Origin: Pseudolabrys sp.
GTDB lineage: Bacteria; Pseudomonadota; Alphaproteobacteria; Rhizobiales; Xanthobacteraceae
Length of the DNA: 51,265 nucleotides
Assembly (NCBI GenBank): GCA_009694265.1
Contig: SHVM01000009.1
Span: forward strand, 1-51,265
Reading direction: 5' to 3'
A program made the position numbers and the translations under genes. The notes under the pieces are model-generated. The model did no database searches, had not been told where the DNA came from, and worked only from the letters and a program-made list of their open reading frames with translations. Shown here one piece after another: positions 19,216 through 28,319 of this stretch. Position 1 is the first letter of the stretch; each line of letters begins with the position of its first letter.

Positions 19216-19322
19216 CGTCATTCCGGGGCGCAAGCAAAGCTTGCGAACCCGGAATCCAGAAACACACCCAATCATTTCATCTGGATTCCGGGTCCGGCGC
19301 TGCGCGCCGTCCCGGAATGACG
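19216..19322. repeat. interspersed palindromic repeat, type A, copy 2
   Basis: It has the same four arms as the copy at 16019-16126 (cgtcattccggg, cccggaatccag, ctggattccggg, cccggaatgacg) with different loop sequences. It fills the space between the convergent DMT transporter and DUF1178 genes and may act as a bidirectional terminator or mRNA 3'-end stabiliser (inference). Confidence 0.88.
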
Positions 19323-19330
19323 GAAGACCG

Positions 19331-19780
19331 TCAATTCCGCTCGTCCGGCAAAATCGGCAGCGGGTGGAATTCGATGCCTTCCTCGGCCAGGTCCTTGGCA
19401 TCTTTCGGTGAGGCCTCGCCATAGATCGAGCGATGCTCGGTCTCGCCATAATGCATCTTGCGCGCTTCCTCGGGAAATTTCGGTCCGACATTGTCCGCGT
19501 TCTTGGTGAGATGCTCGCGCAGCTCCTTGAGCTTGGCGCGAAATTCATGCTCCTGCGGCGAGATCATAGCGACTGTTGTTTTTTCTTGCGCCGTTTCGGG
19601 CGCCTTGCGTTTTTTCGACGACGAAAGCCGCGGCGCCATGATCGCCTTCTCGACCTTGGCCGAGCCGCAATGCGGGCAGGTCACCAGGCCGCGTTTGGCC
19701 TGCTTGTCGAAACCCGCGGAATTCGGGAACCAGCTTTCGAATTCGTGGCCCTGCTCGCAAATCAGCGCGTAATGAATCAT
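19331..19780 (-). CDS. DUF1178 family protein
   Basis: The 149-residue protein begins MIHYALICEQGHEFESWFP, the DUF1178 signature, followed by a CPHCGSAKVEKAIMAP zinc-ribbon-like segment. The Cys near the start and the CPHC pair could bind a metal. The middle is Lys/Ser-rich, and the C-terminal half (FRAKLKELREHLTKNADNVG, RKMHYGE) is conserved in the family. Function is unknown. Its ATG overlaps the stop of the carbon-nitrogen hydrolase gene (19777-19780). It is the last gene of the grxC operon. Confidence 0.9.
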   Translation of the reverse strand: MIHYALICEQGHEFESWFPNSAGFDKQAKRGLVTCPHCGSAKVEKAIMAPRLSSSKKRKAPETAQEKTTVAMISPQEHEFRAKLKELREHLTKNADNVGPKFPEEARKMHYGETEHRSIYGEASPKDAKDLAEEGIEFHPLPILPDERN

Positions 19781-20652
19781 TCCGCGCTCCGCACCACATG
19801 CAGATGCGCCGGCTCGGCTATCGGCTCGACAATCTCGAAACGCCGTCCGTGTTGCAGTGATGGAATGCGCGCGCGCGCCTTCGCCACTTCCGCCAGATCG
19901 ATCTCGGCCATCACCACGCCCGGTTCGGTGCTTCCTTCCGCCAGGATGCGGCCCCAGGGATCGACAATCAGCGAATGACCGAAGGTCTCGCGGCCGCTCT
20001 CATGCTTGCCGCCTTGAGCGGCGGCGAACACGAAGCAGCCGTTCTCGACCGCGCGCGCCCGCACCAAGAGATGCCAATGCGCCTCGCCGGTCTGCTGGGT
20101 GAAGGCGGATGGAATTGCCAGCATGGTGGCGCCGGCTTCGGCCAGCGCGCGGTAGAGCGCTGGAAACCGCAGATCGTAGCAGACCGTCAATCCCAGCCGG
20201 CCCCAGGGTAGATCGGACAGCACCGCCTGCTCGCCCGGCCGGTAGCTGCGCGACTCGCGATAGCTCTCGCCATTGGCGAGGTCGACATCGAACATGTGGA
20301 TCTTGTCGTAGCGCGCGGCGATCCGACCCTTCGGGTCGATCAGGAACGAGCGGTTAGCGGCTTTTTCGGACGATAGCTTGATCGCCAGTGATCCGACGTG
20401 AATGGTAATGCCGAGCTTGCGCGCGAGCTCGCGCAAGGTGGCCAGAGAAGCGTCGGCGTCTTCCTCCACGATCGCGGCGAACAGCCGCTCGCGCTTGATC
20501 TCCATGATATTGGTCATTTCCGGCGTGAGCACGTAATCCGCGCCGGCGGATTTCGCTTCGCCGATCATGGCTACTGCGGCCTCGAGATTGGCGGCGGGCG
20601 CCAGTCCCGAGCGCATCTGGATCATCGCGGCCTTGAAGCTCGCTGCCGTCAT
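19777..20652 (-). CDS. carbon-nitrogen hydrolase (Nit/omega-amidase type)
   Basis: This nitrilase-superfamily amidase has its catalytic triad in view: Glu in LTPEMTN, Lys in DKIHMFDVDL, and Cys in TVCYDLRFPALYRALAEAGA. The YDKIHMFDVD and CYDLRFP context matches Nit1/Nit2-type enzymes, which hydrolyse deaminated glutathione or alpha-ketoglutaramate. The choice between these cannot be settled here. The start at the ATG at 20652 gives 291 residues and overlaps the glutaredoxin stop (20649-20652, ATGA). Linkage to glutaredoxin fits a glutathione-repair role. Confidence 0.92.
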   Translation of the reverse strand: MTAASFKAAMIQMRSGLAPAANLEAAVAMIGEAKSAGADYVLTPEMTNIMEIKRERLFAAIVEEDADASLATLRELARKLGITIHVGSLAIKLSSEKAANRSFLIDPKGRIAARYDKIHMFDVDLANGESYRESRSYRPGEQAVLSDLPWGRLGLTVCYDLRFPALYRALAEAGATMLAIPSAFTQQTGEAHWHLLVRARAVENGCFVFAAAQGGKHESGRETFGHSLIVDPWGRILAEGSTEPGVVMAEIDLAEVAKARARIPSLQHGRRFEIVEPIAEPAHLHVVRSAE

Positions 20653-20927
20653 GCGAACGGTCCTTGCCCGGCGAGCAGCGCGTCGAGCCTGCCGGCGCGT
20701 TCGAGCGCGTGCAGGTCGTCGTTGCCGCCGACATGCACGGGGCCGATGAATATCTGCGGCACGGTCATCCGTCCATTCGCCCGCTTGATCATCTCGTTGC
20801 GTTGCTCCCAATCGCCGTCCAGGCCGATTTCGGTGAAGGAAACACCCTTCCGGCTAAGCAGAGCCTTGGCGGCGCTGCAATAGGGGCAATACCGGGTGGT
20901 ATAGATTTCGACCGGGGGCATGAGCAT
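20649..20927 (-). CDS. grxC: glutaredoxin 3
   Basis: This small dithiol glutaredoxin has the redox motif CPYC in VEIYTTRYCPYCSAAKALL. The glutathione-binding elements are MTVPQIFIGPVHVGGNDDL, with the cis-Pro in TVPQ. The 92-residue length is normal for GrxC. It is first in an operon with the carbon-nitrogen hydrolase and DUF1178 genes, each joined by a 4-base overlap. An ATG two codons downstream could also serve as start. Upstream lies the comF remnant on the same strand. Confidence 0.95.
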   Translation of the reverse strand: MLMPPVEIYTTRYCPYCSAAKALLSRKGVSFTEIGLDGDWEQRNEMIKRANGRMTVPQIFIGPVHVGGNDDLHALERAGRLDALLAGQGPFA

Positions 20928-20951
20928 TCCGCTGCAATTTCGAGCATGAGT

Positions 20952-21229
20952 TTATATGGTGACCCGCAGCGGCGTGACAACCCGGGCGAATACCAGCACG
21001 TCGACATGGGAAGCGCCCCCCGCAGCAGCGCACGGGCACAGGTATCGACCGTGGCGCCGGAGGTCAGCACGTCGTCGATCAGCGGCTCGCGGCAGGACAG
21101 GCAGAGCGGCGGCAAGACCACGTCAAGCGCCAGCCGCAACGCAGCGCACAATCCGCCGCAAATCCGCGCGCGGCGCGGGGGCGCCTCAGTTTGTTCATGT
21201 TCTTGGCTTGCCGACACAAGCTCGTTCAT
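20952..21229 (-). pseudogene. comF: comF-like phosphoribosyltransferase remnant (internal deletion and frameshift)
   Basis: The N-terminal part reads LALDVVLPPLCLSCREPL, typical of ComF. It joins at about 21080 to IDDVLTSGATVDTCARALL, the PRPP-binding loop near the family C-terminus. About two thirds of the gene, including the second half of the zinc finger and the core, is missing. After a run of six C (21016-21021 on the + strand) the family's C-terminal sequence HVDVLVFARVVTP continues in another frame to a TAA at 20952. That base run suggests a one-base indel. It lies upstream of grxC, where comF is found in related genomes (recalled, not checked). Confidence 0.8.
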
Positions 21230-21246
21230 GCTGCTAAGATTAACAG

Positions 21247-22113
21247 ATGTCATCGAGCCCGGCCATATTCGACCGTTCCCTGCTGCGCGCGCGGCAGCAG
21301 CGCGCGCGGGCGCTGGGGCCTGAGACCTTTCTGATCGATCGGGTCGCCGACGAACTGGGCGAGCGGCTGTCCGCCGTGCTGCGTCAATTCGAGCGCGCCG
21401 CCGATCTCGGCACGCCGACCGATGCGGTGCGCCGCGTGCTGGCCGCTGGCGGGAAAGTCGGGACCATCGTCGATCGCGTGGCCATCGACGAGGAGGCGTT
21501 GCCGTTTGCAGACAATTCGCTCGATCTGGTGGTGTCGGCGCTGTCGCTGCAATTCGTCAATGATCTGCCCGGCACGCTGATCCAGATCCGCCGCGCGCTG
21601 AAACCAGACGGACTGCTGCTGGCGGCGCTGATCGGTGGCGACACACTCACCGAGCTGCGCGAATCTTTCGCGCAGGCCGAAAGCGAGATCGAGGGCGGCG
21701 TCTCGCCGCGGGTCGCGCCATTCGCCGATGTGCGCGAACTCGGCGCGCTCCTGCAACGCGCAGGACTAGCTTTGCCGGTGGCCGATTCCGATCGGCTTAC
21801 GGTGCGCTACCCAACCGTGTTCGCGCTGATGCGTGACCTGCGCCGCATGGGCGCGGCCAATATGCTGAGCGAGCGGCGGCGCACGCCGCTCAAGCGCGCG
21901 ACCTTGGCCAAAATGACAGAGATTTATGCCAGGCGTTTCGCTGATGCCGACGGCCGCTTGCGCGCGACTTTCGAGATCGTCTGGCTATCGGGCTGGGCGC
22001 CGCATGAGAGTCAGCAAAAGCCGCTCAAGCCGGGTGCCGCCGCGCAGCGGCTCGCCGATGCGCTCGGCTCACAGGAAATATCGACGGGAGAAAAGGCCGG
22101 CGAATCTAATTGA
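21247..22113 (+). CDS. SAM-dependent methyltransferase, NDUFAF5/BioC-like
   Basis: The protein has 288 residues. It starts IFDRSLLRARQQRA, a motif typical of NDUFAF5-type proteins, with a weak SAM motif around ERAADLGTPTDAVRRVLAAGG. DNSLDLVVSALSLQFVNDLP and RALKPDGLLLAALIGGDTL follow, then MRDLRRMGAANML and FEIVWLSGWAPHE. The mitochondrial relative hydroxylates an arginine in complex I, so a role in respiratory complex assembly is possible, but this is inference. Its 3' end overlaps the convergent Flp pilin gene by 8 bases. It is divergent from comF. Confidence 0.88.
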   Translation: MSSSPAIFDRSLLRARQQRARALGPETFLIDRVADELGERLSAVLRQFERAADLGTPTDAVRRVLAAGGKVGTIVDRVAIDEEALPFADNSLDLVVSALSLQFVNDLPGTLIQIRRALKPDGLLLAALIGGDTLTELRESFAQAESEIEGGVSPRVAPFADVRELGALLQRAGLALPVADSDRLTVRYPTVFALMRDLRRMGAANMLSERRRTPLKRATLAKMTEIYARRFADADGRLRATFEIVWLSGWAPHESQQKPLKPGAAAQRLADALGSQEISTGEKAGESN

Positions 22114-22285
22114 AAATATTCACGACGCTCGCCCACGTATTATTCACCGATCCGCCGAGGGTGGTGATGGCCGCGACCAGGGCGCTGGCGATGCCGGAAG
22201 CGATCAAGGCATATTCGATGGCCGTCGCGCCTTCCTGCGCAGGCAGGAAGCGGCGGATTTGACCTTTCGGTTCGAAGCGGCGCAT
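22106..22285 (-). CDS. Flp-family type IVb pilin
   Basis: This 59-residue pilin precursor has the prepilin peptidase site QEG/ATAIEY, with Glu at +5, and a hydrophobic helix after it (YALIASGIASALVAAITTLG). Flp subunits form bundled tad pili for surface attachment. I chose the ATG at 22285 because agga lies just upstream and the leader is then 19 residues. An ATG at 22324, overlapping the mutT stop, would add 13 residues. No tad/cpa assembly gene is in the window, so the pilin must use machinery encoded elsewhere. Confidence 0.9.
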   Translation of the reverse strand: MRRFEPKGQIRRFLPAQEGATAIEYALIASGIASALVAAITTLGGSVNNTWASVVNIFN

Positions 22286-22320
22286 CGGGGCATCCTGTTC
22301 AGGAAACGTGTTGGCCGGCA

Positions 22321-22725
22321 TCACAGCAGCGCGATCAAATGGGACACCAGCGGAACGTCCGCCGGCGGCATCTCGTAGTCCCGCAGCCGGTTCGGTTTCA
22401 CCCAGGCGAGAAGCTGTGCTTCCCTGGCGGTGACCGTTCCCTGCCAGCGCCGGCAGACATAGAGCGGCATCAGGAGATGAAAGTCCGGATAACTGTGGCT
22501 CGCAAAAGTGAGCGGCGCGAGACAGTCTTCGCTAACGGTGATTCCCAACTCCTCCTTGAGTTCCCGTATCAAGGTTTGCTCGGGCCGTTCGCCATCATCG
22601 ATCTTGCCGCCGGGAAACTCCCACAAGCCCGCCATCGTCTTGTCCGCGGGGCGCTGTGCGATGAGCACGCGGCCGTCGGCATCGACGAGGGCGCAGGCGG
22701 CAACAAGAAGAATTTTGGCGCTCAC
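22321..22725 (-). CDS. mutT: 8-oxo-dGTP diphosphatase (MutT/Nudix)
   Basis: This Nudix hydrolase removes oxidised dGTP from the nucleotide pool. The complete Nudix box GGKIDDGERPEQTLIRELKEELGI is split across the expected loop-helix-loop. LLVAACALVDADGRVLIAQRP is the usual N-terminal strand, and LLAWVKPNRLRDYEMPPAD near the end is typical of MutT. The start is uncertain: GTG at 22725 gives 134 residues and fits the family, while TTG at 22752 gives 143. The stop adjoins possible Flp pilin start codons, so the two may be co-transcribed. Confidence 0.92.
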   Translation of the reverse strand: MSAKILLVAACALVDADGRVLIAQRPADKTMAGLWEFPGGKIDDGERPEQTLIRELKEELGITVSEDCLAPLTFASHSYPDFHLLMPLYVCRRWQGTVTAREAQLLAWVKPNRLRDYEMPPADVPLVSHLIALL

Positions 22726-22820
22726 AGCCCTACGTGCCTCGACGATAGCCAAGCCTTGGTTAAGAGGACTTCAACAGTAAGACGCCGGCAGGGCCACCTG
22801 CCACAAGGGTAAACGAACTT

Positions 22821-24056
22821 TTAAGAACGGTAGTCGCCATTGATGGCGATATATTCCTTGGTGAGATCGCATGTGAGCACGCGGTCGCGGCCTTTTCCCA
22901 GCCCAAGCGCGACTTTCAGGTAGATCTCGGGCTTTTTCATTGCCGCGCTGACCTTGGCCTCGTCATAGCCGGGATCGCGCGCGCCCTTGTGCGCGACGCG
23001 GATGCCGCCGAACCAGATTGATAATTTATCGCGGTTAGCCGGCTCGCCGGCTTTGCCGACCGCCATCACCACGCGGCCCCAATTGGCGTCCTCGCCGGCA
23101 ATCGCGGTCTTCACCAGCGGCGAATTGGCAATCGACATGGCGATGCGCCGCGCCGAGGCTTTCGACACCGCGCCTTCCACCACAATTTCCACCAGCTTGC
23201 GGGCGCCTTCGCCGTCGCGCGCGACCTGCTCGGAAAGATTCCCCAGCACCTGCTGCAGCGCTTTCTTGAAAGCCTTGAGGCGCGGATCGGTGGCGCGCGC
23301 AATGCGCGCTGCGCCCGCCGCTTTGCCAGTCGCGAACATCATCAGTGTGTCGGAGGTCGAGGTGTCGCCGTCGATGGTCACCGCATTGAAGGTGTCGGCG
23401 ACGCCGTCCTTGAGCAGCGCCTGCAGCGCCGGCGCCGCAATCGCGGCGTCGGTGAAGATGAAGGAGAGCATGGTCGCCATGTCGGGCGCGATCATGCCGG
23501 CGCCTTTGGCGATGCCGTTGATGGTCACCGTCGCCTTGCCGATACGCGCTTGCGCGGTCGCGACTTTCGGAAATGTATCGGTGGTCATGATCGCTTGTGC
23601 CGCGGTGAAGAAGTCTCCGGCGTGGGCGCGCGTGGCCAGCCCCTGCATCACCGGCACGAACTTGGAGGCGTCAAGCGGTTCGCCGATCACCCCGGTGGAG
23701 GCGAGGAAAATCTCGAATGGCTTGAGGCCCGCCGCCTTGGCGGCGGCATCGGCGGTGAGCTTGGCCGCGGCGCGCCCGCTTTTGCCGGTGAAGGCATTGG
23801 CGTTGCCGGAGTTGACCACCAGCGCGCGCGCTTTGCCGGATTTGAGATGGTCGCGGCACCACTCGACCGGCGCCGACGGGCATTTCGATTTGGTGAACAC
23901 GCCGGCCACGGTGGTGCCGGCATCGAACAACGCCAGCAGAACGTCGGTGCGGCCGGCATAGCGGATACCGGCTTGCGCCGTGGCCAGCCGCACGCCGGCA
24001 ATCGCCGGCATGTCCGGCACGTGCTGGGGAGCGAGGGGGGAGACTGAGGCGCTCAT
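22821..24056 (-). CDS. argJ: bifunctional glutamate N-acetyltransferase/ornithine acetyltransferase
   Basis: ArgJ transfers the acetyl group from N-acetylornithine to glutamate, closing the cyclic arginine pathway. The self-cleavage site is in [16 protein letters not shown], between Ala and Thr, about residue 195-200; the new N-terminal Thr is the nucleophile. [27 protein letters not shown] and the C-terminal [11 protein letters not shown] are family signatures. The start at the ATG at 24056 gives 411 residues; a TTG six codons upstream lies at the edge of a palindromic repeat and is less likely. Parvulin and secA lie upstream. Confidence 0.96.
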   Translation of the reverse strand: MSASVSPLAPQHVPDMPAIAGVRLATAQAGIRYAGRTDVLLALFDAGTTVAGVFTKSKCPSAPVEWCRDHLKSGKARALVVNSGNANAFTGKSGRAAAKLTADAAAKAAGLKPFEIFLASTGVIGEPLDASKFVPVMQGLATRAHAGDFFTAAQAIMTTDTFPKVATAQARIGKATVTINGIAKGAGMIAPDMATMLSFIFTDAAIAAPALQALLKDGVADTFNAVTIDGDTSTSDTLMMFATGKAAGAARIARATDPRLKAFKKALQQVLGNLSEQVARDGEGARKLVEIVVEGAVSKASARRIAMSIANSPLVKTAIAGEDANWGRVVMAVGKAGEPANRDKLSIWFGGIRVAHKGARDPGYDEAKVSAAMKKPEIYLKVALGLGKGRDRVLTCDLTKEYIAINGDYRS

Positions 24057-24076
24057 AATGATGGTGGCTACCAATT

Positions 24077-24143
24077 CCGCTCGTCCCCGCGCAAGCGGGG
24101 ACCCAGGCTTAGACTGGATTCCCGCTTGCGCGGGAATGAGCGG
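24077..24143. repeat. interspersed palindromic repeat, type B, copy 2
   Basis: It is a near-identical match to the copy at 10204-10282: ccgctcgtccccgcg ... gcggggacccag, then ctggattcccgc ... gcgggaatgagcgg. It lies between the stop of the parvulin gene and the start of argJ, both on the minus strand. It could therefore separate two transcripts or process a joint one. Confidence 0.88.
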
Positions 24144-24155
24144 TTTATGCGCCGC

Positions 24156-25064
24156 TCACTTCTTCGCCGGATCGGCCGGTGTCGCCGGCTTGTCCATGCG
24201 CTCGATCTTGGCCTCGGCGCGCAGCTTGGTGACCAGCTCGGCCTGCGCCTTGCGCGTCACATATTGCTCGATCTGCGGCTTGACCTCATCGAACTTAGGC
24301 TGCGGCTTCACGCGCATTTCCTCGACCTTGATCACGTGCCAGCCGAACTGGGTTTTCACCGGGCCCGAATTTTGGCCTTTCTCCAGACCAAAGGCCGTAT
24401 CGGAGAATTCCGGGACCATCTGCTCCTTGGCGAAAAAGCCGAGATCGCCGCCATTGGCCTTGCCGGACGGATCTTCAGTCAGCTCGGTTGCGAGCTTGGC
24501 GAAATCCTCGCCCTTCTTCAGGTGCGCGATCACCGCCTTCACCTTGTCCTCGGCTTCCTTGCTGGCTTTTTCGTCGCCGGCGGCGGCACGGAAGAGAATG
24601 TGGCGCGCGTGGACTTCCTTCTCCTCGCCCATCTGCTTGACGGCATCGTCATAAACCTTGTGCATTTCGGCGTCGGTCAGCGCTTCCTTGCCGACCGATT
24701 GCAGCAGCGCTTCCATCAGCAGCTTGTTGCGGGTGAAGGCGAGCTTGCGCTTGAATGCGGGGGTGTCGCCGAGTTTCTTGGTCTCGGCGGCCTTCGACAC
24801 CAGGATCATGTCGGCCAGGAACTGCACCAGATAGTCCTGCTTGGCCTCCGGCGACATCGGCGGAATCTGCCCGGCCTCCTCCTCGGCAACCGCGAGGTCG
24901 CTCTGGCGGATTTCGGTGCCGTTGATCTTGGCCACCAGCGGGTCCTTGTCCTGGGCACGCAACGGGGCAGCCGTCACCAGCAGCAGCGCCAGACTGGTGG
25001 CGAGGGTAACGGCAAGGAAACCGGCAAGCAAACCGGACTGCCGGGCGAAGTGGGAAAGGGTCAT
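24156..25064 (-). CDS. periplasmic peptidyl-prolyl cis-trans isomerase (parvulin, PrsA/PpiC type)
   Basis: This is a folding catalyst for exported proteins. A signal peptide occupies about residues 1-38 (hydrophobic core LLAGFLAVTLATSLALLLV, then PLRAQ). A SurA-like helical region follows, then a parvulin domain at about 135-245: ARHILFRAAAGDE, FAKLATELTEDPSG, GGDLGFFAKEQMVPEFSDTA and FGWHVIKVEE. The tail is Lys/Pro-rich. The ATG at 25064 has aagga 6 bases upstream. The protein has 302 residues. It is divergent from secA, its functional upstream partner in protein export. Confidence 0.93.
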   Translation of the reverse strand: MTLSHFARQSGLLAGFLAVTLATSLALLLVTAAPLRAQDKDPLVAKINGTEIRQSDLAVAEEEAGQIPPMSPEAKQDYLVQFLADMILVSKAAETKKLGDTPAFKRKLAFTRNKLLMEALLQSVGKEALTDAEMHKVYDDAVKQMGEEKEVHARHILFRAAAGDEKASKEAEDKVKAVIAHLKKGEDFAKLATELTEDPSGKANGGDLGFFAKEQMVPEFSDTAFGLEKGQNSGPVKTQFGWHVIKVEEMRVKPQPKFDEVKPQIEQYVTRKAQAELVTKLRAEAKIERMDKPATPADPAKK

Positions 25065-25381
25065 GATCAATCCTTGGACATGAAGGGCCCGCTACACCGC
25101 GGACGGCGGCGGACTTGTCACCCAACAACCACGGCTTTGCAATGGCGTAGTGGCTGCCAGACTTAACGTCCGCGTGACCACCCATTTAAGGCCGCGGCAA
25201 GCCGCCAATTGACAATAAACCGACCCCCTCCTATCTCTCGCTTAACCTCGGCTGATTGCGTTTTACAAGCGCCCTCGGCGTCGAATATGCCCGAAAAGTG
25301 CCGTATTTCCGGAACGCCGGAAGCAACATCCGGCTGCGGCGGCGCGCTAGAAGCGCCCCGGTATAATTTAGGAGTTCGTCG
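25065..25381. other. 317-base divergent promoter region, parvulin/secA
   Basis: No gene is visible. It contains the candidate secA promoter (25209-25237), an inverted repeat cgccggaag...catccggc near 25313-25334, and a taggag ribosome-binding site ahead of the secA ATG. The signals for the parvulin gene are not clear beyond its ribosome-binding site. Confidence 0.6.
25209..25237 (+). promoter_or_regulatory. candidate sigma-70 promoter for secA
   Basis: TTGACA at 25209-25214 is a perfect -35 hexamer. After a 17-base spacer comes tatctc at 25232-25237 as the -10. This would leave a leader of about 140 bases before secA, enough for regulation. No secM-like upstream reading frame was recognised. 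Confidence 0.55.
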
Positions 25382-28180
25382 ATGATCGGCGCTGTCGCCC
25401 GCAAGCTGTTTGGCTCCGCCAATGAACGGCGGATTCGCAGCTATCAGCCGCGGGTCGATGCCATCAACGCCATGGAATCCGAAATCGCGGCACTCTCCGA
25501 TGACGCGCTCAAGGCGCGCACCGCCGAACTCAAAAAACAAGTCGCCGACGGCACCTCGCTCGACGATATTCTGGTGCCGGCCTTCGCCACCGTGCGCGAG
25601 GCGGCCAAGCGCACCATCGGCCAGCGCCATTTCGACATGCAGTTGATCGGCGGCATGATCCTGCATGAGGGCAAGATCGCCGAGATGAAGACCGGCGAAG
25701 GCAAGACCCTGGTTGCAACCCTTTCGGTCTATCTCAACGCGCTGTCGGGTCGCGGCGTGCATGTGGTGACCGTCAACGACTATCTCGCCAAGCGCGACGC
25801 GGAATGGATGGGGCAGATCTATAATTTCCTCGGACTGACCGTCGGCAATATTGTGCATGGGCTCGACGACGAGGAACGCAAGAAATCCTACGACTGCGAC
25901 GTCACCTACGGCACCAATAACGAGCTCGGCTTCGACTATCTGCGCGACAATATGAAGTACCGCATGGAGGACATGGTCCAGCGCGGCCACATCTACGCCA
26001 TCGTCGACGAAGTGGACTCCATCCTGATCGACGAGGCGCGCACGCCGCTGATCATTTCCGGCCCGCTCGACGACCGTTCTGAATTTTATAACACCATCGA
26101 CAGCTATATCCCGGCGCTCGACAAGACCGATTTTGAGGTCGACGAGAAGCAGCGCACAGTGACGCTGACCGAAGCCGGCATGGAGAAACTCGAGCAGCGG
26201 CTGCGCGCGGCTGACGAGCTCAAGGGTGAGTCGCTCTACGACGTCGAGAACGTCTCCGTCGTCCACCACGTCAACCAGGCGCTGCGCGCCCACAAGCTGT
26301 TCCAGCGCGACAAGGACTACATCGTGCGCGGCGGCGAGGTGGTCATCATCGACGAATTCACCGGCCGCATGATGCCGGGCCGGCGCTATTCGGAAGGGCT
26401 GCACCAGGCGCTGGAGGCCAAGGAGCATCAGCCGATCCAGCCGGAGAACCAGACGCTCGCCTCGATCACTTTCCAGAACTATTTCCGCATGTACGAGAAG
26501 CTCTCGGGCATGACCGGCACGGCGCTTACCGAGGCCGACGAGTTCATGGACATCTATGAACTCGAAGTGCTGGAAGTGCCGACCAACATGCCGCTGGTGC
26601 GCATCGACGACGACGACGAAGTCTACCGCACGGCAAAAGAGAAATACCGCTCGATCATCACATTGATCGAGGACTGCAAGCTGCGCGGCCAGCCGGTGCT
26701 GGTCGGCACCACGTCGATCGAGAAATCCGAGCAGCTCGCCGAAATGCTGCGCGAGGCCGGCTGGGAGGCGCACGACTTCACCGACCCCAATGCCTTTGCC
26801 GCGCTCTATTCCGGCGACGACGGCGCCACCAAGACCAAGGTGTTCGCCATCCTCAACGCCCGCTACCACGAGCAGGAAGCCTTTATCGTCTCGCAGGCCG
26901 GCGTGCCAGGCGCCATTACCATCGCCACCAATATGGCCGGCCGCGGCACCGACATTCAGCTCGGCGGCAATGCCGACATGCGCATTCGCCAGGAAATTGC
27001 CGATATCGAGGATCCGCGCGCGCGCGAGAAAAGTTCGCAAGCCGATGAAATCCGCAAGCAGATCGCGCGCCTGAAAGAAAAGGCGCTCGCCGCCGGCGGT
27101 CTGTTCGTGCTCGGCACCGAGCGGCACGAGAGCCGGCGCATCGACAACCAGTTGCGCGGCCGCTCCGGCCGTCAGGGCGATCCCGGCCATTCCAAGTTCT
27201 TCCTGTCGCTGGAAGACGACCTGATGCGCATCTTCGGCTCCGACAAGCTCGACGGCATGCTGACCAAACTGGGCCTGAAGGAAAACGAAGCGATCATCCA
27301 TCCGTGGATCAACAAGGCGCTGGAAAAGGCGCAGCAGAAGGTCGAGGCGCGCAACTTCGACATCCGCAAGAACCTGCTCAAATTCGACGACGTGATGAAC
27401 GACCAGCGCAAGGTGATCTTCGAGCAGCGGCTCGATCTGATGCGCGACGAGGCGGTTGATGAGACCGTCGCCGACATGCGCCATTCGGTGATCGACGAGC
27501 TGGTCGCCAAGCATATCCCGGCCAACGCCTATGCCGAACAGTGGGACGTGGCCGGTCTGGATACCGCGCTGCGCGAAGTGCTGACGCTCGAACTTCCGGT
27601 GCAAGACTGGGCGAAAGAGGAAGGCATCGCGGACGAGGAAATGCGCGAGCGCATCGAGCGCCGCGCCGACGAATGGATGGCGGGCAAGGTCGCCAAATGG
27701 TCCCCCGATGTCATGCGCTATGTCGAGAAATCGATTTTGCTGCAGACGCTCGACCATCTCTGGCGCGAGCATCTGGTCATGCTCGAGCACCTGCGCCAGG
27801 TGATCGGTCTGCGCGGCTATGGCCAGCGCGATCCGCTCAATGAATACAAGGCGGAGGCTTTCAGCCTGTTTGAGGCGATGATCTCGCATTTGCGCGAGGC
27901 GGTCACTGGCCAGCTCATGCGCGTTGAGATCGTGCAGCCGCCTTCGGACGAGGACGCCGCCAAGCTTCCCTATATGGAAGCCCACAAGGTCAATCCCGAT
28001 ACCGGCGAGGACGAAATGGCGCTAGCTCCAGCGCCAAAGACGCCGGCGCTCGCCGGCAACGGTACGCAGGTCGAGCGCAATCCGAACGATCCTGCAAGCT
28101 GGGGCAAGGTCGGCCGCAACGAGGAGTGCCCGTGCGGCTCCGGCAAGAAATACAAGCACTGCCACGGCCGCTTCAGCTGA
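25382..28180 (+). CDS. secA: preprotein translocase ATPase SecA
   Basis: SecA is the motor that pushes preproteins through SecYEG. In order: Walker A in [12 protein letters not shown] (about residues 101-112), [13 protein letters not shown] (Walker B, about 209), the preprotein cross-linking domain, NBD2 with [24 protein letters not shown] and [10 protein letters not shown], and the helical scaffold and wing. The C-terminal linker ends in a [14 protein letters not shown] zinc-binding motif that in other bacteria docks SecB and ribosomes. It has 932 residues, normal for alphaproteobacteria. The last 60 or so codons are duplicated at the end of the next gene. The ATG is preceded by taggag. Confidence 0.98.
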   Translation: MIGAVARKLFGSANERRIRSYQPRVDAINAMESEIAALSDDALKARTAELKKQVADGTSLDDILVPAFATVREAAKRTIGQRHFDMQLIGGMILHEGKIAEMKTGEGKTLVATLSVYLNALSGRGVHVVTVNDYLAKRDAEWMGQIYNFLGLTVGNIVHGLDDEERKKSYDCDVTYGTNNELGFDYLRDNMKYRMEDMVQRGHIYAIVDEVDSILIDEARTPLIISGPLDDRSEFYNTIDSYIPALDKTDFEVDEKQRTVTLTEAGMEKLEQRLRAADELKGESLYDVENVSVVHHVNQALRAHKLFQRDKDYIVRGGEVVIIDEFTGRMMPGRRYSEGLHQALEAKEHQPIQPENQTLASITFQNYFRMYEKLSGMTGTALTEADEFMDIYELEVLEVPTNMPLVRIDDDDEVYRTAKEKYRSIITLIEDCKLRGQPVLVGTTSIEKSEQLAEMLREAGWEAHDFTDPNAFAALYSGDDGATKTKVFAILNARYHEQEAFIVSQAGVPGAITIATNMAGRGTDIQLGGNADMRIRQEIADIEDPRAREKSSQADEIRKQIARLKEKALAAGGLFVLGTERHESRRIDNQLRGRSGRQGDPGHSKFFLSLEDDLMRIFGSDKLDGMLTKLGLKENEAIIHPWINKALEKAQQKVEARNFDIRKNLLKFDDVMNDQRKVIFEQRLDLMRDEAVDETVADMRHSVIDELVAKHIPANAYAEQWDVAGLDTALREVLTLELPVQDWAKEEGIADEEMRERIERRADEWMAGKVAKWSPDVMRYVEKSILLQTLDHLWREHLVMLEHLRQVIGLRGYGQRDPLNEYKAEAFSLFEAMISHLREAVTGQLMRVEIVQPPSDEDAAKLPYMEAHKVNPDTGEDEMALAPAPKTPALAGNGTQVERNPNDPASWGKVGRNEECPCGSGKKYKHCHGRFS

Positions 28181-28220
28181 CACTTGTCGCGTCGCGCCAT
28201 CGGTTCGACGCGATGCAACG

Positions 28221-28253
28221 ATCTGGCGCGGATCGTCAAATTCGCCAGATTTT
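28221..28253 (+). terminator. possible intrinsic terminator after secA
   Basis: An 8-bp stem, atctggcg (28221-28228) paired with cgccagat (28243-28250), is followed by a short T-run. The 14-base loop and only four T make it weak. If it works, the next gene would need its own promoter in the remaining 65 bases. Confidence 0.35.
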
Positions 28254-28319
28254 GTGCGCCGTGCAGACGAGGAATACCGACCCTAGTCGCCGTTATGGTC
28301 CAGCCCAGAGTCGCCATCC

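Noticed and set aside
25163-27985. A 940-residue open frame antisense to secA
   Set aside because: secA is beyond doubt on the plus strand. The antisense frame has shadow composition (His, Val, Asp, Arg) and no family motif.
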